Assembly (NCBI RefSeq): GCF_014649995.1
Contig: NZ_BMUC01000012.1
Span: 4,360 to 68,359 of the forward strand
Direction of reading: 5' to 3'
Length of the DNA stretch: 64,000 bases
Origin: Streptomyces griseoflavus
GTDB lineage: Bacteria; Actinomycetota; Actinomycetes; Streptomycetales; Streptomycetaceae
Shown: positions 27,726 to 36,137 of the stretch, in pieces
Layout of the letters: the number at the start of each line of letters is the position of its first letter
Numbering within the stretch: position 1 is the first letter of the stretch
Translations under genes and position numbers: made by a program
Notes under the pieces: generated by a model
The model's database searches: none
Told to the model about the DNA's origin: nothing
The model's input: the letters and a program-made list of their open reading frames with translations, nothing else

Positions 27726-28445
27726 ATGGACGGCTACGACAAGTACGCCTACGAGCCCTTCGCCGTCACCGCGGACCTCGCCGTGTTCACCCTCCGCGCG
27801 GGCGTGCTGCACGTCCTGCTCGTCGAGCGCGGCGAGGAACCGTACGCCGGGCGGTGGGCACTGCCCGGCGGCTTCGTCCGGCCGGACGAAGCCGCGGAGA
27901 GCGCCGCACGGCGCGAACTCGGCGAGGAGACCGGGCTGACGGACGTCTCCGGGCTGCACCTGGAGCAACTGCGGACCTACAGCGAACCCGGCCGTGACCC
28001 CCGGATGCGGGTCGTCTCCGTCGCCTTCGCCGCCCTGCTGCCCGACGCGCCCGAGGCGCGCGGCGGCAGCGACGCGGCCGAGGCCCGCTGGACGCCGTAC
28101 GACGCCGCGCGGGAGCTCGCCTTCGACCACGACAGGATCCTCGCCGACGCGCGGGGACGCGTCGGCGCCAAACTCGAGTACACCTGCCTCGCCACCGCCT
28201 TCTGCCCGCCCGAGTTCACCCTCGGCGAGCTCCAGCAGGTCTACGAGACCGTCTGGGGCGCCGAGCTGGACCGGCCCAACTTCCGGCGCAAGGTCCTCGC
28301 CACCCCGGGATTCGTCGAGGCCGTACCGGGCGCCGCGCGCCTCACCGGCGGCCGGGGCAAACCCGCCGCGCTCTACCGCGCGGGCACCGCCGCCGCCCTC
28401 CACCCGCCGCTGCTCCGGCCGACCCCGGAAGGACGCCCCGCATGA
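27726..28445 (+). CDS. NrtR-type Nudix-related transcriptional regulator
   Basis: This 239-residue protein has an N-terminal Nudix domain (YAGRWALPGGFVRPDEAAES with intact box core RRELGEETGL, residues ~45-75) and a C-terminal winged helix (FTLGELQQVYETVW, NFRRKVLATPGFVEA). This is the NrtR architecture: repressors of NAD metabolism whose Nudix domain senses ADP-ribose. Because the Nudix catalytic residues are intact, hydrolase activity is possible. ATG 27726 has AAAGGGGG 8 nt upstream; a GTG at 27717 lies inside that site. The stop overlaps the ADP-ribosylglycohydrolase start (ATGA). It probably represses its own operon through the palindrome just upstream. Confidence 0.88.
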   Translation: MDGYDKYAYEPFAVTADLAVFTLRAGVLHVLLVERGEEPYAGRWALPGGFVRPDEAAESAARRELGEETGLTDVSGLHLEQLRTYSEPGRDPRMRVVSVAFAALLPDAPEARGGSDAAEARWTPYDAARELAFDHDRILADARGRVGAKLEYTCLATAFCPPEFTLGELQQVYETVWGAELDRPNFRRKVLATPGFVEAVPGAARLTGGRGKPAALYRAGTAAALHPPLLRPTPEGRPA

Positions 28446-29464
28446 CCACGACCACCCTCACCAAGCGCGCCGCGACAGGCGCGCTCACCGGACTCGCCCT
28501 CGGGGACGCGCTGGGCTTCCCGACCGAGTTCAACGACGTCCCCTCGATCCTCGCCAAGTGCGGCCCCTGGCGGGAGATGGACCTGCCCCGGCCGGCGATC
28601 GTCACCGACGACACCCAGATGACCCTCGCGCTCGGCCGGGGACTGCGCACGGCCATGGACCGGGGACCGCTCACCCCGAAGCGGCTGCAGCGGCCGGTGC
28701 GCGAGGAGTTCGTGGAGTGGTGGCGCTCGCCCGAGAACAACCGCGCCCCCGGCAACACCTGCCTCAAGGCCTGCCACCTGCTCTCCCGCGAGGACCGTCC
28801 CTGGCAGGACGCCAGTCAGATCCACTCCAAGGGCTGCGGCGCCAACATGCGGGTCGCGCCGATCGGCCTGGCCCCCGGTCTGACCGACGAACAGCGCGCG
28901 GGAGCCGCCCAGTTGCAGTCCGCCCTCACCCACGGGCACCCCACCGCCCTCGCCGCCTCGGACCTCACCGCCCACGCCGTACGGCTGCTGGCGGAGGGCG
29001 CCGAGCCGACCGGCCTGATCGGCCGCCTGCGCTCCTACGCCTACGACAACCGCACCCGCTACCACGCGTTCTGGCTCGGCGACCTGTGGACCCGCGCCCA
29101 GGACCCCACCCCCGAGCAGTTCATCGCCCGCGGCTGGGACGAGTGCCTGGCCGTTCTCGAGCGCCTCCGGCACGCCGTGCGCACCGTCTCCCCGGAGACC
29201 GACCCCTGTCTGGCGACCGGGGAGGGCTGGGTCGCCGAGGAGGCCCTGGCGACCGGCCTGCTCTGTTTCCTCCTCTTCGTCGACGAACCCCTCACCGCCC
29301 TGCGCCGCGCCGCCTGCACCGCGGGCGACTCCGACTCCATCGCCTGCCTCGCGGGCGCCTTCGCCGGCGCCCACCTGGGCGCGGACGCCTGGCCGGCCGA
29401 CTGGGCCGACCGCATCGAGTACCGGGCCGACCTGCTGGCGCTGGGATCCCTCTGGGACGCCTGA
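28442..29464 (+). CDS. ADP-ribosylglycohydrolase (DraG/ARH family)
   Basis: This 340-residue enzyme belongs to the ADP-ribosylglycohydrolase family, which removes ADP-ribose from proteins or other acceptors using two Mg2+. The metal-binding regions are visible: GALTGLALGDALGFPTEF at the N-terminus, VTDDTQMTLALGRGL near residue 57 and the C-terminal AGDSDSIACLAGAFAGAHLG. Its ATG overlaps the nrtR stop, so regulator and hydrolase are made together. Its own stop codon forms the first copy of a five-fold 7-bp repeat. Free ADP-ribose released here would be a ligand or substrate for the Nudix regulator, giving a plausible feedback loop (inference). Confidence 0.92.
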   Translation: MTTTTLTKRAATGALTGLALGDALGFPTEFNDVPSILAKCGPWREMDLPRPAIVTDDTQMTLALGRGLRTAMDRGPLTPKRLQRPVREEFVEWWRSPENNRAPGNTCLKACHLLSREDRPWQDASQIHSKGCGANMRVAPIGLAPGLTDEQRAGAAQLQSALTHGHPTALAASDLTAHAVRLLAEGAEPTGLIGRLRSYAYDNRTRYHAFWLGDLWTRAQDPTPEQFIARGWDECLAVLERLRHAVRTVSPETDPCLATGEGWVAEEALATGLLCFLLFVDEPLTALRRAACTAGDSDSIACLAGAFAGAHLGADAWPADWADRIEYRADLLALGSLWDA

Positions 29465-29496
29465 CCGGTGACCGGTGACCGGTGACCGGTGACCGG
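29462..29496. repeat. five tandem copies of a 7-bp repeat
   Basis: TGACCGG is repeated exactly five times from 29462 to 29496. The first copy supplies the stop codon of the ADP-ribosylglycohydrolase gene, and the last contains the GTG that opens the nucleotidyltransferase remnant. Slippage here would change spacing and frame after the stop without harming the enzyme. Confidence 0.9.
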
Positions 29497-29740
29497 CACC
29501 CCGGACCTCGACCCGCGCCCGGTGATCGCCGGACAGCCGGCCCCGGTGCTGTTCGCCGCCGAGGCCGAGGCCGAGCGCGAGCACGGGGACGCCGACGTCG
29601 ACCGCACCCGCGTGCGCGCCGACGTGGAGCGGCCGCACGGCGTGCTGGACGAGGCGCGGGCGGCGTCAGCGCTGCCCGACGCCCCCGCCGCGTACGACGC
29701 CCTGCACCGCCTCGTCGTACGGGTCCGGCTGGAGCGCCGA
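29489..29740 (+). pseudogene. probable nucleotidyltransferase remnant (internal deletion)
   Basis: From GTG 29489 the frame has strict Streptomyces GC3 codon use. It reads TGTPDLDPRPVIAGQPAPVL, a start like that of MNT/YcgL-type nucleotidyltransferases. It passes at once into AEAEAEREHGDADVDRTRVR and YDALHRLVVRVRLE, which look like the C-terminus of the same family. The catalytic middle (GSRxxG...DxD) is absent, suggesting an in-frame internal deletion. The frame then continues without a stop only because it is antisense and in phase with the intact nucleotidyltransferase gene, so the natural end is uncertain. The family assignment of the fragment is from memory of homologues and needs alignment. 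Confidence 0.5.
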
Positions 29741-30409
29741 GGCGCGGCGGGTGCGGATCAGGAAGTCCTCGATCCGGCGCCGGTCGGGTTCCTCGGGCAG
29801 GGGACTGCGGCGGGTGGCTTCCTCGGCCTCCCGGGCCAGCCGGGTCATGCGGACCTCGACCTCGGGCCACGGCACCTCGCCGCGCTTCACCGCGAGCAGC
29901 GGTTCGCGTTCCTCGCCCACGTCGATCGTGAGGGTGCCCGTCCGCAGCAGGTCACGGGCGGTGCTCAGCAGACGGAGGAGGTGCATGGCGTGCTTCCAGC
30001 GCGGGGCGCCGTGGCTGCGGACGTCGGCGTCCAGTCTGCGGCGCTGGCCGTGCGCGTATCGGGTGAACGTCTCGTGGACCTTTCGGGAGAGGAACGCCTC
30101 GCGCAGGGACAGCAGTTCGCGGCCGGTGGCGTCGGCGTGCTCCACCAGCGGGGAGTGCAGGCACTCCAGGATGTTGGGGTTGGCGCGCAGGGCCAGCTCG
30201 CAGAAGCGTTCCAGTTCCCAGCTGAACTGCTCCTCGGCCGGTCCCTCGACATGCGTCGGCGGCTTCTCGAAGCGCCAGAACAGGGGGGTGGGCGCGAGGA
30301 AGACGCCCCGGCGGTCGGTGTCGCTGCCGTCCGTGGCCAGGCCGAAGGCACGGGAGCCCATGACACAGGCGTAGATCGTGTGGTCGTCGACCAGGCTCTC
30401 GGGGCGCAT
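29666..30409 (-). CDS. YcgL-superfamily nucleotidyltransferase (MNT fold)
   Basis: This 247-residue predicted nucleotidyltransferase carries the pol-beta-fold active-site pattern VMGSRAFGLATDGSDTDRRG near residue 15, with the two metal-binding aspartates. LFWRFEKPPTHVEG, EEQFSWELERFCELALRANP and a helical C-terminus follow. Such enzymes transfer nucleotides to proteins or RNA, or make small nucleotides. The substrate is not known. The gene faces the NrtR-ADP-ribosylglycohydrolase operon and its 3' end overlaps the remnant of what may be a paralogue. The context suggests nucleotide or ADP-ribose metabolism. Confidence 0.83.
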   Translation of the reverse strand: MRPESLVDDHTIYACVMGSRAFGLATDGSDTDRRGVFLAPTPLFWRFEKPPTHVEGPAEEQFSWELERFCELALRANPNILECLHSPLVEHADATGRELLSLREAFLSRKVHETFTRYAHGQRRRLDADVRSHGAPRWKHAMHLLRLLSTARDLLRTGTLTIDVGEEREPLLAVKRGEVPWPEVEVRMTRLAREAEEATRRSPLPEEPDRRRIEDFLIRTRRASALQPDPYDEAVQGVVRGGGVGQR

Positions 30410-30431
30410 GCCGGGGAGCGTACGCGGCGGA

Positions 30432-30839
30432 TCACGCCCGGCGGATCGAATTCTTCTCCACCGTGATCCGCTCCTCGGGCAGCGGCCTGGTCGCCGGGCC
30501 CTGCACCACCGAACCGTCGGTGATCTTGAACCGGCTGCCGTGACAGGGACAGTTGATCGTGCCGTCCGCGACCTCGGCCACGAGGCAGTGCTGGTGGGTG
30601 CAGATCGCCGAGAAGGCCTTGAAGTCGCCCTTCCCGGGCTGGGTGACCACGATCTTCTCCTTCTTGAGGATCGTGCCACCGCCCACCGGGACGTCGCCGG
30701 TCGAGGTCAGTTCCTGTGCCGCGGTGTCCGACGAGGAGCCACCCCCGTCGCCGTAGCCGCCGTCCGAGCCGCAGCCGGCGGTCAGGGCTGCCGCACCGGT
30801 CGCCAGCAGGACCGTGCGGCGCGTCGCGCGAGGGGGCAT
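30432..30839 (-). CDS. Rieske [2Fe-2S] lipoprotein, Tat-type signal
   Basis: This 135-residue protein begins MPPRATRRTVLLATGAAA with a twin-arginine pair and a lipobox LTAGC, so it should be exported folded by Tat and lipidated at that cysteine. A Gly/Ser linker follows, then a small Rieske domain with both cluster motifs (CTHQHC and CPCHGS). It is likely an extracytoplasmic electron-transfer protein; partner unknown. The ATG has GGAG 9 nt upstream. It lies downstream of no other gene and is divergent from aroH. Confidence 0.9.
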   Translation of the reverse strand: MPPRATRRTVLLATGAAALTAGCGSDGGYGDGGGSSSDTAAQELTSTGDVPVGGGTILKKEKIVVTQPGKGDFKAFSAICTHQHCLVAEVADGTINCPCHGSRFKITDGSVVQGPATRPLPEERITVEKNSIRRA

Positions 30840-31000
30840 GTCGTCACTCCGGGAGGGGGGAAGGCGAAGGGGCGGGGCTCCCGCATCTTGGCACTGAAAG
30901 CGACACATCCGCAGCAATTCGTGGCCGAATGCCGACAATCGGGTATTTCCGTCGCGTCTCAGCGGGTGAGCGCCCGGCGCCGCCCCGGCACGGGCCTGGC

Positions 31001-31006
31001 TACGCT
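31001..31006 (+). promoter_or_regulatory. candidate -10 box for aroH operon
   Basis: TACGCT at 31001-31006 lies 45 bp before the aroH start in the context TGGCTACGCTGGATGA, which resembles the string before pyrG. The -35 region is GC-rich and not recognisable. Confidence 0.35.
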
Positions 31007-31050
31007 GGATGACCGAACGGCAGACACGCACGTCAGCAAGGAGCATCGTC

Positions 31051-31413
31051 GTGGCGGTACGCGCGGTCCGGGGGGCCGTCCAGTTGGAGCGGGACGAGTC
31101 CGGTCACATGGAGGAGCGGGTGGGCGAGCTGCTCACCGCCGTCCTGGTCCGCAACGACCTGCACACCGACGACCTGATCAGCCTCTGGTTCACGGCCACG
31201 CCCGATCTGCACTGCGACTTCCCGGCGGCCGCCGCCCGGAAGCTCGGCATCGTCGACGTCCCCCTCATCTGCGCCCAGGAGCTCGACATCGAGGGCGCCA
31301 TGCCCCGCGTCGTCCGGGTCCTCGCGCACATCGAGTCCGACCGGTCCCGTGCCGAGATCGCGCACGTGTACCTCGGCGCCGCGGCCGCCCTGCGCAAGGA
31401 CATCGCCCAGTGA
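31051..31413 (+). CDS. aroH: chorismate mutase, AroH type
   Basis: This 120-residue enzyme converts chorismate to prephenate. It has the AroH fold signature: VRAVRGAVQLERDE at the N-terminus, LISLWFTATPDLHCDFPAAA in the middle, and IVDVPLICAQELDIEGAMP plus RVVRVLAHIESD at the end. The conserved arginines and the glutamate of the AroH site are present. The GTG at 31051 follows AAGGAG by 9 nt, giving the usual length. An upstream in-frame start is not supported. The stop overlaps tyrA by GTGA, so two successive steps of tyrosine/phenylalanine synthesis are coupled. Confidence 0.94.
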   Translation: MAVRAVRGAVQLERDESGHMEERVGELLTAVLVRNDLHTDDLISLWFTATPDLHCDFPAAAARKLGIVDVPLICAQELDIEGAMPRVVRVLAHIESDRSRAEIAHVYLGAAAALRKDIAQ

Positions 31414-32495
31414 GGACCGCGCTCGTCGTCGGCACCGGACTCATCGGGACGTCCGCCGCGCTGGCCCTGACCCGGCGCGGCGTCGTCGTCCACCTCGCCG
31501 ACCACGACCCGCAGCAGGCCCGCACCGCCGCCGCGCTCGGCGCCGGCACGGACGAGGCCCCCGACGGGCCGGTGGACCTGGCGATCGTCGCCGCCCCGCC
31601 CGCCCACGTGGCCGACGTGCTCGCCGGCGTGATGCGGCGCGGCGCGGCCCGCGGATACATCGACGTGGCCAGCGTCAAGGGCGGACCCCGCCGCGAGCTC
31701 GAGGCCCGCGGGCTGGACCTGGCGTCCTACATCGGCACCCACCCCATGTCCGGCCGGGAGAAGTCCGGCCCGCTGGCCGCCGGCGGCGACCTCTTCGAGG
31801 GCCGCCCCTGGGTGCTCACCCCGACCCGCGACACCGACACCGAGGTGCTGAACCTCGCCCTGGAACTGGTCTCGCACTGCGGGGCCGTGCCCGTCGTCAT
31901 GGACGCCGACGCCCACGACCGGGCCGTCGCCCTCGTCTCGCACATGCCGCACCTCGTCTCCAGCATGGTCGCCGCGCGGCTGGAGCACGCGGAGGAGGCC
32001 GCCGTACGGCTGTGCGGGCAGGGCATCAGGGACGTCACCAGGATCGCCGCCTCGGACCCCCGGATGTGGATCGACATCCTGTCGGCCAACCCGGGGCCGG
32101 TCGCCGACCTGCTCACGGACGTCGCCGGCGACCTGGAGGAGACCGTGCGGGCCCTGCGCGCCCTGCAGTCCTCCGACGAGCACAAGCGCCGCGAGGGCAG
32201 CACCGGCATCGAGGACGTGCTGCGGCGCGGCAACGCCGGACAGGTCCGCGTCCCCGGCAAGCACGGCTCCGCGCCGCGCGTCTACGAGACCGTGGCCGTC
32301 CTCATCGACGACCAGCCCGGCCAGCTCGCCCGCATCTTCGCCGACGCGGGCAGCGTGGGGGTCAACATCGAGGACGTCCGTATCGAGCACGCCACCGGGC
32401 AGCAGACCGGTCTGGTGCAGCTCATGGTGGAGCCCAAGGCGGTCCCGGTCCTCACCGCCGGGCTGCGGGAACGGGGCTGGTCGATCCGGCAGTGA
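31410..32495 (+). CDS. tyrA: prephenate dehydrogenase
   Basis: This 361-residue NAD(P)-dependent enzyme converts prephenate to 4-hydroxyphenylpyruvate for tyrosine synthesis. The N-terminal Rossmann motif is VVGTGLIGTSAALAL, and the catalytic/substrate region is YIGTHPMSGREKSGP near residue 110, followed by the dimerisation domain. The C-terminal ACT domain begins at about residue 290 (YETVAVLIDDQPGQLARIF), which points to feedback control by an aromatic amino acid. The GTG start overlaps the aroH stop. Confidence 0.95.
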   Translation: MRTALVVGTGLIGTSAALALTRRGVVVHLADHDPQQARTAAALGAGTDEAPDGPVDLAIVAAPPAHVADVLAGVMRRGAARGYIDVASVKGGPRRELEARGLDLASYIGTHPMSGREKSGPLAAGGDLFEGRPWVLTPTRDTDTEVLNLALELVSHCGAVPVVMDADAHDRAVALVSHMPHLVSSMVAARLEHAEEAAVRLCGQGIRDVTRIAASDPRMWIDILSANPGPVADLLTDVAGDLEETVRALRALQSSDEHKRREGSTGIEDVLRRGNAGQVRVPGKHGSAPRVYETVAVLIDDQPGQLARIFADAGSVGVNIEDVRIEHATGQQTGLVQLMVEPKAVPVLTAGLRERGWSIRQ

Positions 32496-32660
32496 CGCCC
32501 CGGCGAGCTCCCGGTGACCGCGGGGACCGTCCGGGACGGCCCTCCCCCGAGGGGCCGGATCGTCCGCTTGTCGGAAGGGTTCCGGGGGGCCGGTAACCTG
32601 GTGCGGGGCGTGTGCGCGCCCCGCTCACCCCACTCCACCGCACCAGGAAGGTGTTCCCCC

Positions 32661-33347
32661 GTGGAAAACGGCGCCGCCAAGCCCGTGATTGTCGCCATCG
32701 ACGGTCCCTCCGGCACGGGCAAGTCGAGCACGTCGAAGGCCGTGGCGGCGCAGCTCGGCCTGAGCTACCTGGACACCGGAGCCCAGTACCGGGCGATCAC
32801 CTGGTGGATGGTGCACAACGGCATCGACATAGACGACCCGTCCGCGGTCGCCGCCGTCGCCGGCAAGCCGGAGATCGTCTCCGGCACCGACCCCGCGGGC
32901 CCCACCATCACCGTCGACGGCGTCGACGTGGCCGTACCGATCCGTGAGCAGGACGTCACCTCCAAGGTCAGCGCGGTCAGCGCGGTCCCCGAGGTGCGGA
33001 CCAGGATCACCGAGCTGCAGCGCACCATCGCCGCCGCCGCCGTCACCGGCATCGTGGTGGAGGGCCGGGACATCGGCACCACCGTGCTGCCCGGCGCCGA
33101 CCTGAAGATCTTCCTCACCGCCTCCCCGGAGGCGCGTGCCGCCCGCCGCAGCGGCGAGCTCAAGGGCGCCGACCTGAACACCACCCGCGAGGCGCTGATC
33201 AAGCGGGACGCGGCCGACTCCGGGCGCAAGACCTCCCCGCTGGCCAAGGCCGGCGACGCGGTCGAGGTGGACACCACCGAGCTGACCCTCCAGCAGGTCA
33301 TCGAGTGCGTCGTCACCCTCGTCGAGGAGAAGCGGGCGGGGAAGTGA
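32661..33347 (+). CDS. cmk: cytidylate kinase
   Basis: This 228-residue kinase phosphorylates CMP/dCMP. The P-loop is IDGPSGTGKSSTSKAVAA (residues ~12-29), LGLSYLDTGAQYRAIT follows, and the catalytic region VVEGRDIGTTVLPGADLKIF is intact, as is the lid ARRSGELKG. The GTG at 32661 follows GGAAGG by 9 nt. The longer upstream frame lacks conservation marks. The stop overlaps the plsC start by GTGA. The order tyrA-cmk-plsC-der is a known actinobacterial arrangement. Confidence 0.95.
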   Translation: MENGAAKPVIVAIDGPSGTGKSSTSKAVAAQLGLSYLDTGAQYRAITWWMVHNGIDIDDPSAVAAVAGKPEIVSGTDPAGPTITVDGVDVAVPIREQDVTSKVSAVSAVPEVRTRITELQRTIAAAAVTGIVVEGRDIGTTVLPGADLKIFLTASPEARAARRSGELKGADLNTTREALIKRDAADSGRKTSPLAKAGDAVEVDTTELTLQQVIECVVTLVEEKRAGK

Positions 33348-33991
33348 CCGACGTACCGTCGGCGCGGGGCGCCGAGGTCGGGCGGCGCATCGGCGTCGGC
33401 CTGATGTACGGGCTGTGGAAGCCGCGCGTGCTGGGTGCCTGGAGGGTGCCCGCGGCCGGCCCGTTGATCTTCGCCGTGAACCACTCCCACAACATCGACG
33501 GCCCCATGGTCATGGGTGTCGCCCCCCGGCCGACGCACTTCCTGATCAAGAAGGAGGCGTTCGTCGGACCGCTCGACCCGTTCCTGACCGGCATCGGCCA
33601 GCTCAAGGTCGACCGGCACACCACCGACCGCACGGCGATCTCCCGCGCGCTCGGCGTCCTGGAGCAGGGCGGCGTCCTCGGCATCTTCCCCGAGGGCACC
33701 CGCGGCGAGGGCGACTTCGCCTCGCTCCGCGCGGGGCTCGCCTACTTCGCCGTCCGCGGCGGCGCGCCGATCGTGCCGGTGGCCGTGCTGGGAAGTTCGG
33801 AGCGGCCCGGACGGTTGATAAAGACGCTGCCCCCGCTGCGCTCCCGTGTCGACGTGGTCTTCGGTGACCCCTTCGACGCGGGCGACGGCAGCGGCAGACG
33901 TACGCGCAAGGCGCTGGACGAGGCGACCGAACGCATCCAGAAGCAGCTCACCGCGCACCTGGAAAACGCCAGGCGCCTCACCGGGCGCTAG
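33344..33991 (+). CDS. 1-acyl-sn-glycerol-3-phosphate acyltransferase (PlsC family)
   Basis: This 215-residue membrane-associated acyltransferase makes phosphatidic acid or a related lipid. The catalytic motif NHSHNID (NHx4D) is near residue 46, the substrate motif FPEGTRGEGDF near residue 117, and PIVPVAVLGSSE follows. All four PlsC blocks are recognisable. Its start overlaps the cmk stop by GTGA. A 6-bp stem hairpin lies between it and der. Confidence 0.9.
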   Translation: MTDVPSARGAEVGRRIGVGLMYGLWKPRVLGAWRVPAAGPLIFAVNHSHNIDGPMVMGVAPRPTHFLIKKEAFVGPLDPFLTGIGQLKVDRHTTDRTAISRALGVLEQGGVLGIFPEGTRGEGDFASLRAGLAYFAVRGGAPIVPVAVLGSSERPGRLIKTLPPLRSRVDVVFGDPFDAGDGSGRRTRKALDEATERIQKQLTAHLENARRLTGR

Positions 33992-34010
33992 GCGACACTG
34001 AGTAGTGGGT

Positions 34011-34026
34011 CGCCCCTGACGGGGCG
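34011..34026 (+). terminator. short hairpin between plsC and der
   Basis: CGCCCC (34011-34016) pairs with GGGGCG (34021-34026) around TGAC, followed by TT. The stem is short. It might attenuate read-through from plsC into der. Confidence 0.4.
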
Positions 34027-34066
34027 TTCCACCGATCACCACGATGAACGACGAGGTACGGACTTC

Positions 34067-35557
34067 ATGAACGACCACATCCAGCCCGACGGCTCGGACG
34101 CGTACGAGGGTGCGCACGAGCACGACCACGGGGCGCTGGGCGATGCCGAGTTCGCGGAGTTCATGGAGCTCGCCGCGGAGGAGGGCTTCGACCTCGAGGA
34201 CGTCGAGGGCGCCATCGAGGCGGCGGGACACGGCCCGCTGCCGGTGCTCGCCGTCGTCGGCCGGCCCAATGTCGGCAAGTCGACCCTGGTGAACCGCATC
34301 ATCGGCCGCCGTGAGGCGGTCGTCGAGGACAAGCCGGGCGTCACCCGCGACCGTGTCACCTACGAGGCGGAGTGGGCGGGCCGCCGCTTCAAGGTCGTTG
34401 ACACCGGCGGCTGGGAGCAGGACGTCCTCGGCATCGACGCGTCCGTCGCCGCCCAGGCCGAGTACGCCATCGAGGCCGCCGACGCGGTCGTCTTCGTGGT
34501 GGACGCCAAGGTCGGCGCCACCGACACCGACGAGGCCGTCGTCCGGCTGCTGCGCAAGGCCGGCAAGCCGGTCGTGCTGTGCGCCAACAAGGTGGACGGA
34601 CCGAGCGGCGAGGCCGACGCGTCCTACCTGTGGTCCCTGGGCCTCGGCGAGCCGCACCCGGTCTCCGCGCTGCACGGCCGAGGCACCGGCGACATGCTGG
34701 ACCAGGTCCTGGAGGCGCTGCCGGAGGCTCCGGCGCAGACCTTCGGCACCGCGGTCGGCGGCCCGCGCCGCGTCGCCCTGATCGGCCGGCCCAACGTCGG
34801 CAAGTCCTCGCTGCTGAACAAGGTGGCGGGCGAGGAGCGGGTCGTCGTCAACGAGCTCGCCGGGACCACCCGCGACCCGGTCGACGAGCTGATCGAACTG
34901 GGCGGCAAGACCTGGAAGTTCGTCGACACGGCGGGCATCCGCAAGCGGGTCCACCTCCAGCAGGGCGCCGACTACTACGCCTCGCTGCGCACCGCCGCCG
35001 CCGTCGAGAAGGCGGAGGTGGCCGTCGTCCTCATCGACGCCGCCGACTCCATCTCGGTGCAGGACCAGCGCATCGTCACCATGGCCGTGGAGGCGGGCCG
35101 GGCGCTCGTCCTCGCGTACAACAAGTGGGACACCCTCGACGAGGAGCGCCGCTACTACCTGGAGCGGGAGATCGAGACCGAGCTCGGGCAGGTCGCCTGG
35201 GCGCCGCGGGTGAACGTCTCGGCGCAGACCGGACGGCACATGGAGAAGCTGGTCCCGGCCATCGAGACGGCCCTGGCGGGCTGGGAGACCCGGGTGCCGA
35301 CGGGCAGGCTGAACGCCTTCCTGGGCGAGCTGGTCGCCGCCCACCCGCACCCCGTACGGGGCGGCAAGCAGCCGCGCATCCTGTTCGGCACGCAGGCGGG
35401 CACCAAGCCGCCCCGGTTCGTGCTCTTCGCCTCCGGGTTCATCGAGGCCGGTTACCGGCGCTTCATCGAGCGCCGGCTGCGCGAGGAGTTCGGCTTCGAG
35501 GGGACGCCGATCCACATCTCGGTGCGGGTCCGGGAGAAGCGCGGCCGCAAGAAGTGA
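34067..35557 (+). CDS. der: ribosome-assembly GTPase Der (EngA)
   Basis: This 496-residue tandem GTPase is needed for 50S subunit assembly. After an acidic ~60-residue N-terminal extension comes G-domain 1 ([28 protein letters not shown]). G-domain 2 follows ([28 protein letters not shown]), and then the C-terminal KH-like domain ([17 protein letters not shown]). All GTP-binding motifs are intact. The acidic extension is typical of actinobacterial Der. It ends the aroH-tyrA-cmk-plsC-der block, followed by a very strong hairpin. Confidence 0.96.
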   Translation: MNDHIQPDGSDAYEGAHEHDHGALGDAEFAEFMELAAEEGFDLEDVEGAIEAAGHGPLPVLAVVGRPNVGKSTLVNRIIGRREAVVEDKPGVTRDRVTYEAEWAGRRFKVVDTGGWEQDVLGIDASVAAQAEYAIEAADAVVFVVDAKVGATDTDEAVVRLLRKAGKPVVLCANKVDGPSGEADASYLWSLGLGEPHPVSALHGRGTGDMLDQVLEALPEAPAQTFGTAVGGPRRVALIGRPNVGKSSLLNKVAGEERVVVNELAGTTRDPVDELIELGGKTWKFVDTAGIRKRVHLQQGADYYASLRTAAAVEKAEVAVVLIDAADSISVQDQRIVTMAVEAGRALVLAYNKWDTLDEERRYYLEREIETELGQVAWAPRVNVSAQTGRHMEKLVPAIETALAGWETRVPTGRLNAFLGELVAAHPHPVRGGKQPRILFGTQAGTKPPRFVLFASGFIEAGYRRFIERRLREEFGFEGTPIHISVRVREKRGRKK

Positions 35558-35576
35558 CGCGGTGACCCGGCGCACG

Positions 35577-35623
35577 GCACGGTGATGGGGCGGTCCCGGT
35601 ACGGGACCGCCCCATCACCGTGC
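35577..35623. terminator. 22-bp perfect hairpin, bidirectional terminator
   Basis: Positions 35577-35598 and 35602-35623 are perfect inverted complements separated by only GTA. It is the longest uninterrupted stem in the window. It lies 20 bp after der and ends 6 bp before the stop of the convergent gene, so it should terminate transcripts from both sides. Confidence 0.9.
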
Positions 35624-35628
35624 TCCGG

Positions 35629-36039
35629 TCAGGCGCCTCTGCGCGGGGCCGGTGGCAGCCCGGCCGGCACGTGGTGCATCCCGGCGGCGTTCCGGCCGAC
35701 GGTGCCGACCCGCTGCCACTGGGGCTGCTCGCCCTCGTCCTCACGGGTGTCGTCCGCCGCCCCGTAGGCGCCGCCGAGCAGGGAGGCGCCGAACGAGCCG
35801 GGGCTGTGGCCGCCGTACGCGCCGGTACTGCGGTGCGGGATGTTCCCGAAGGCGGTGAAGCCCAGATCCTCCTCGCCGCTGCGGTCACCCGGCAGCGAGC
35901 GGAAGGACTTGACGTACTCGGTGTAGAGGGCGTCGTAGATCGGCGTGGCCGAGAGGCCGCTCCGGGAGTCCTGCGCCGGTCGCACGGGGGCGGGGACCGA
36001 GGCGAGGGACTGGCGGCGGGGAACGTCGTATGCGTGCAC
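35629..36039 (-). CDS. hypothetical protein, Gly/Ser/Pro-rich
   Basis: This 136-residue protein has no domain that I recognise. A conserved-looking core (TPIYDALYTEYVKSFRSLPG then FTAFGNIPHR) is flanked by low-complexity segments such as GAYGGHSPGSFGASLLGG, and the C-terminus is PAGLPPAPRRGA. There is no signal peptide or membrane segment. GTG 36039 follows TTGGAG by only 4 nt, so the exact start is uncertain. It is downstream of another unknown gene on the same strand, 98 bp away. Confidence 0.7.
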   Translation of the reverse strand: MHAYDVPRRQSLASVPAPVRPAQDSRSGLSATPIYDALYTEYVKSFRSLPGDRSGEEDLGFTAFGNIPHRSTGAYGGHSPGSFGASLLGGAYGAADDTREDEGEQPQWQRVGTVGRNAAGMHHVPAGLPPAPRRGA

Positions 36040-36137
36040 GTATCTCCAAACGACCCCGCCCCGCAAGGGATGCGGCCCTTTCGGGGCTTTCGCCGGTGGT
36101 GCCGCGGGGCGGCTCGGGCGGTCCTGGCGAGGTCCGG

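Noticed and set aside
29741-30466. Continuation of the 29489 frame as one 325-residue protein
   Set aside because: It is in phase with and antisense to the intact nucleotidyltransferase gene, which explains the absence of stops.
32765-35575. 936-residue antisense frame over cmk, plsC and der
   Set aside because: It is a shadow of well recognised genes, with no motifs.
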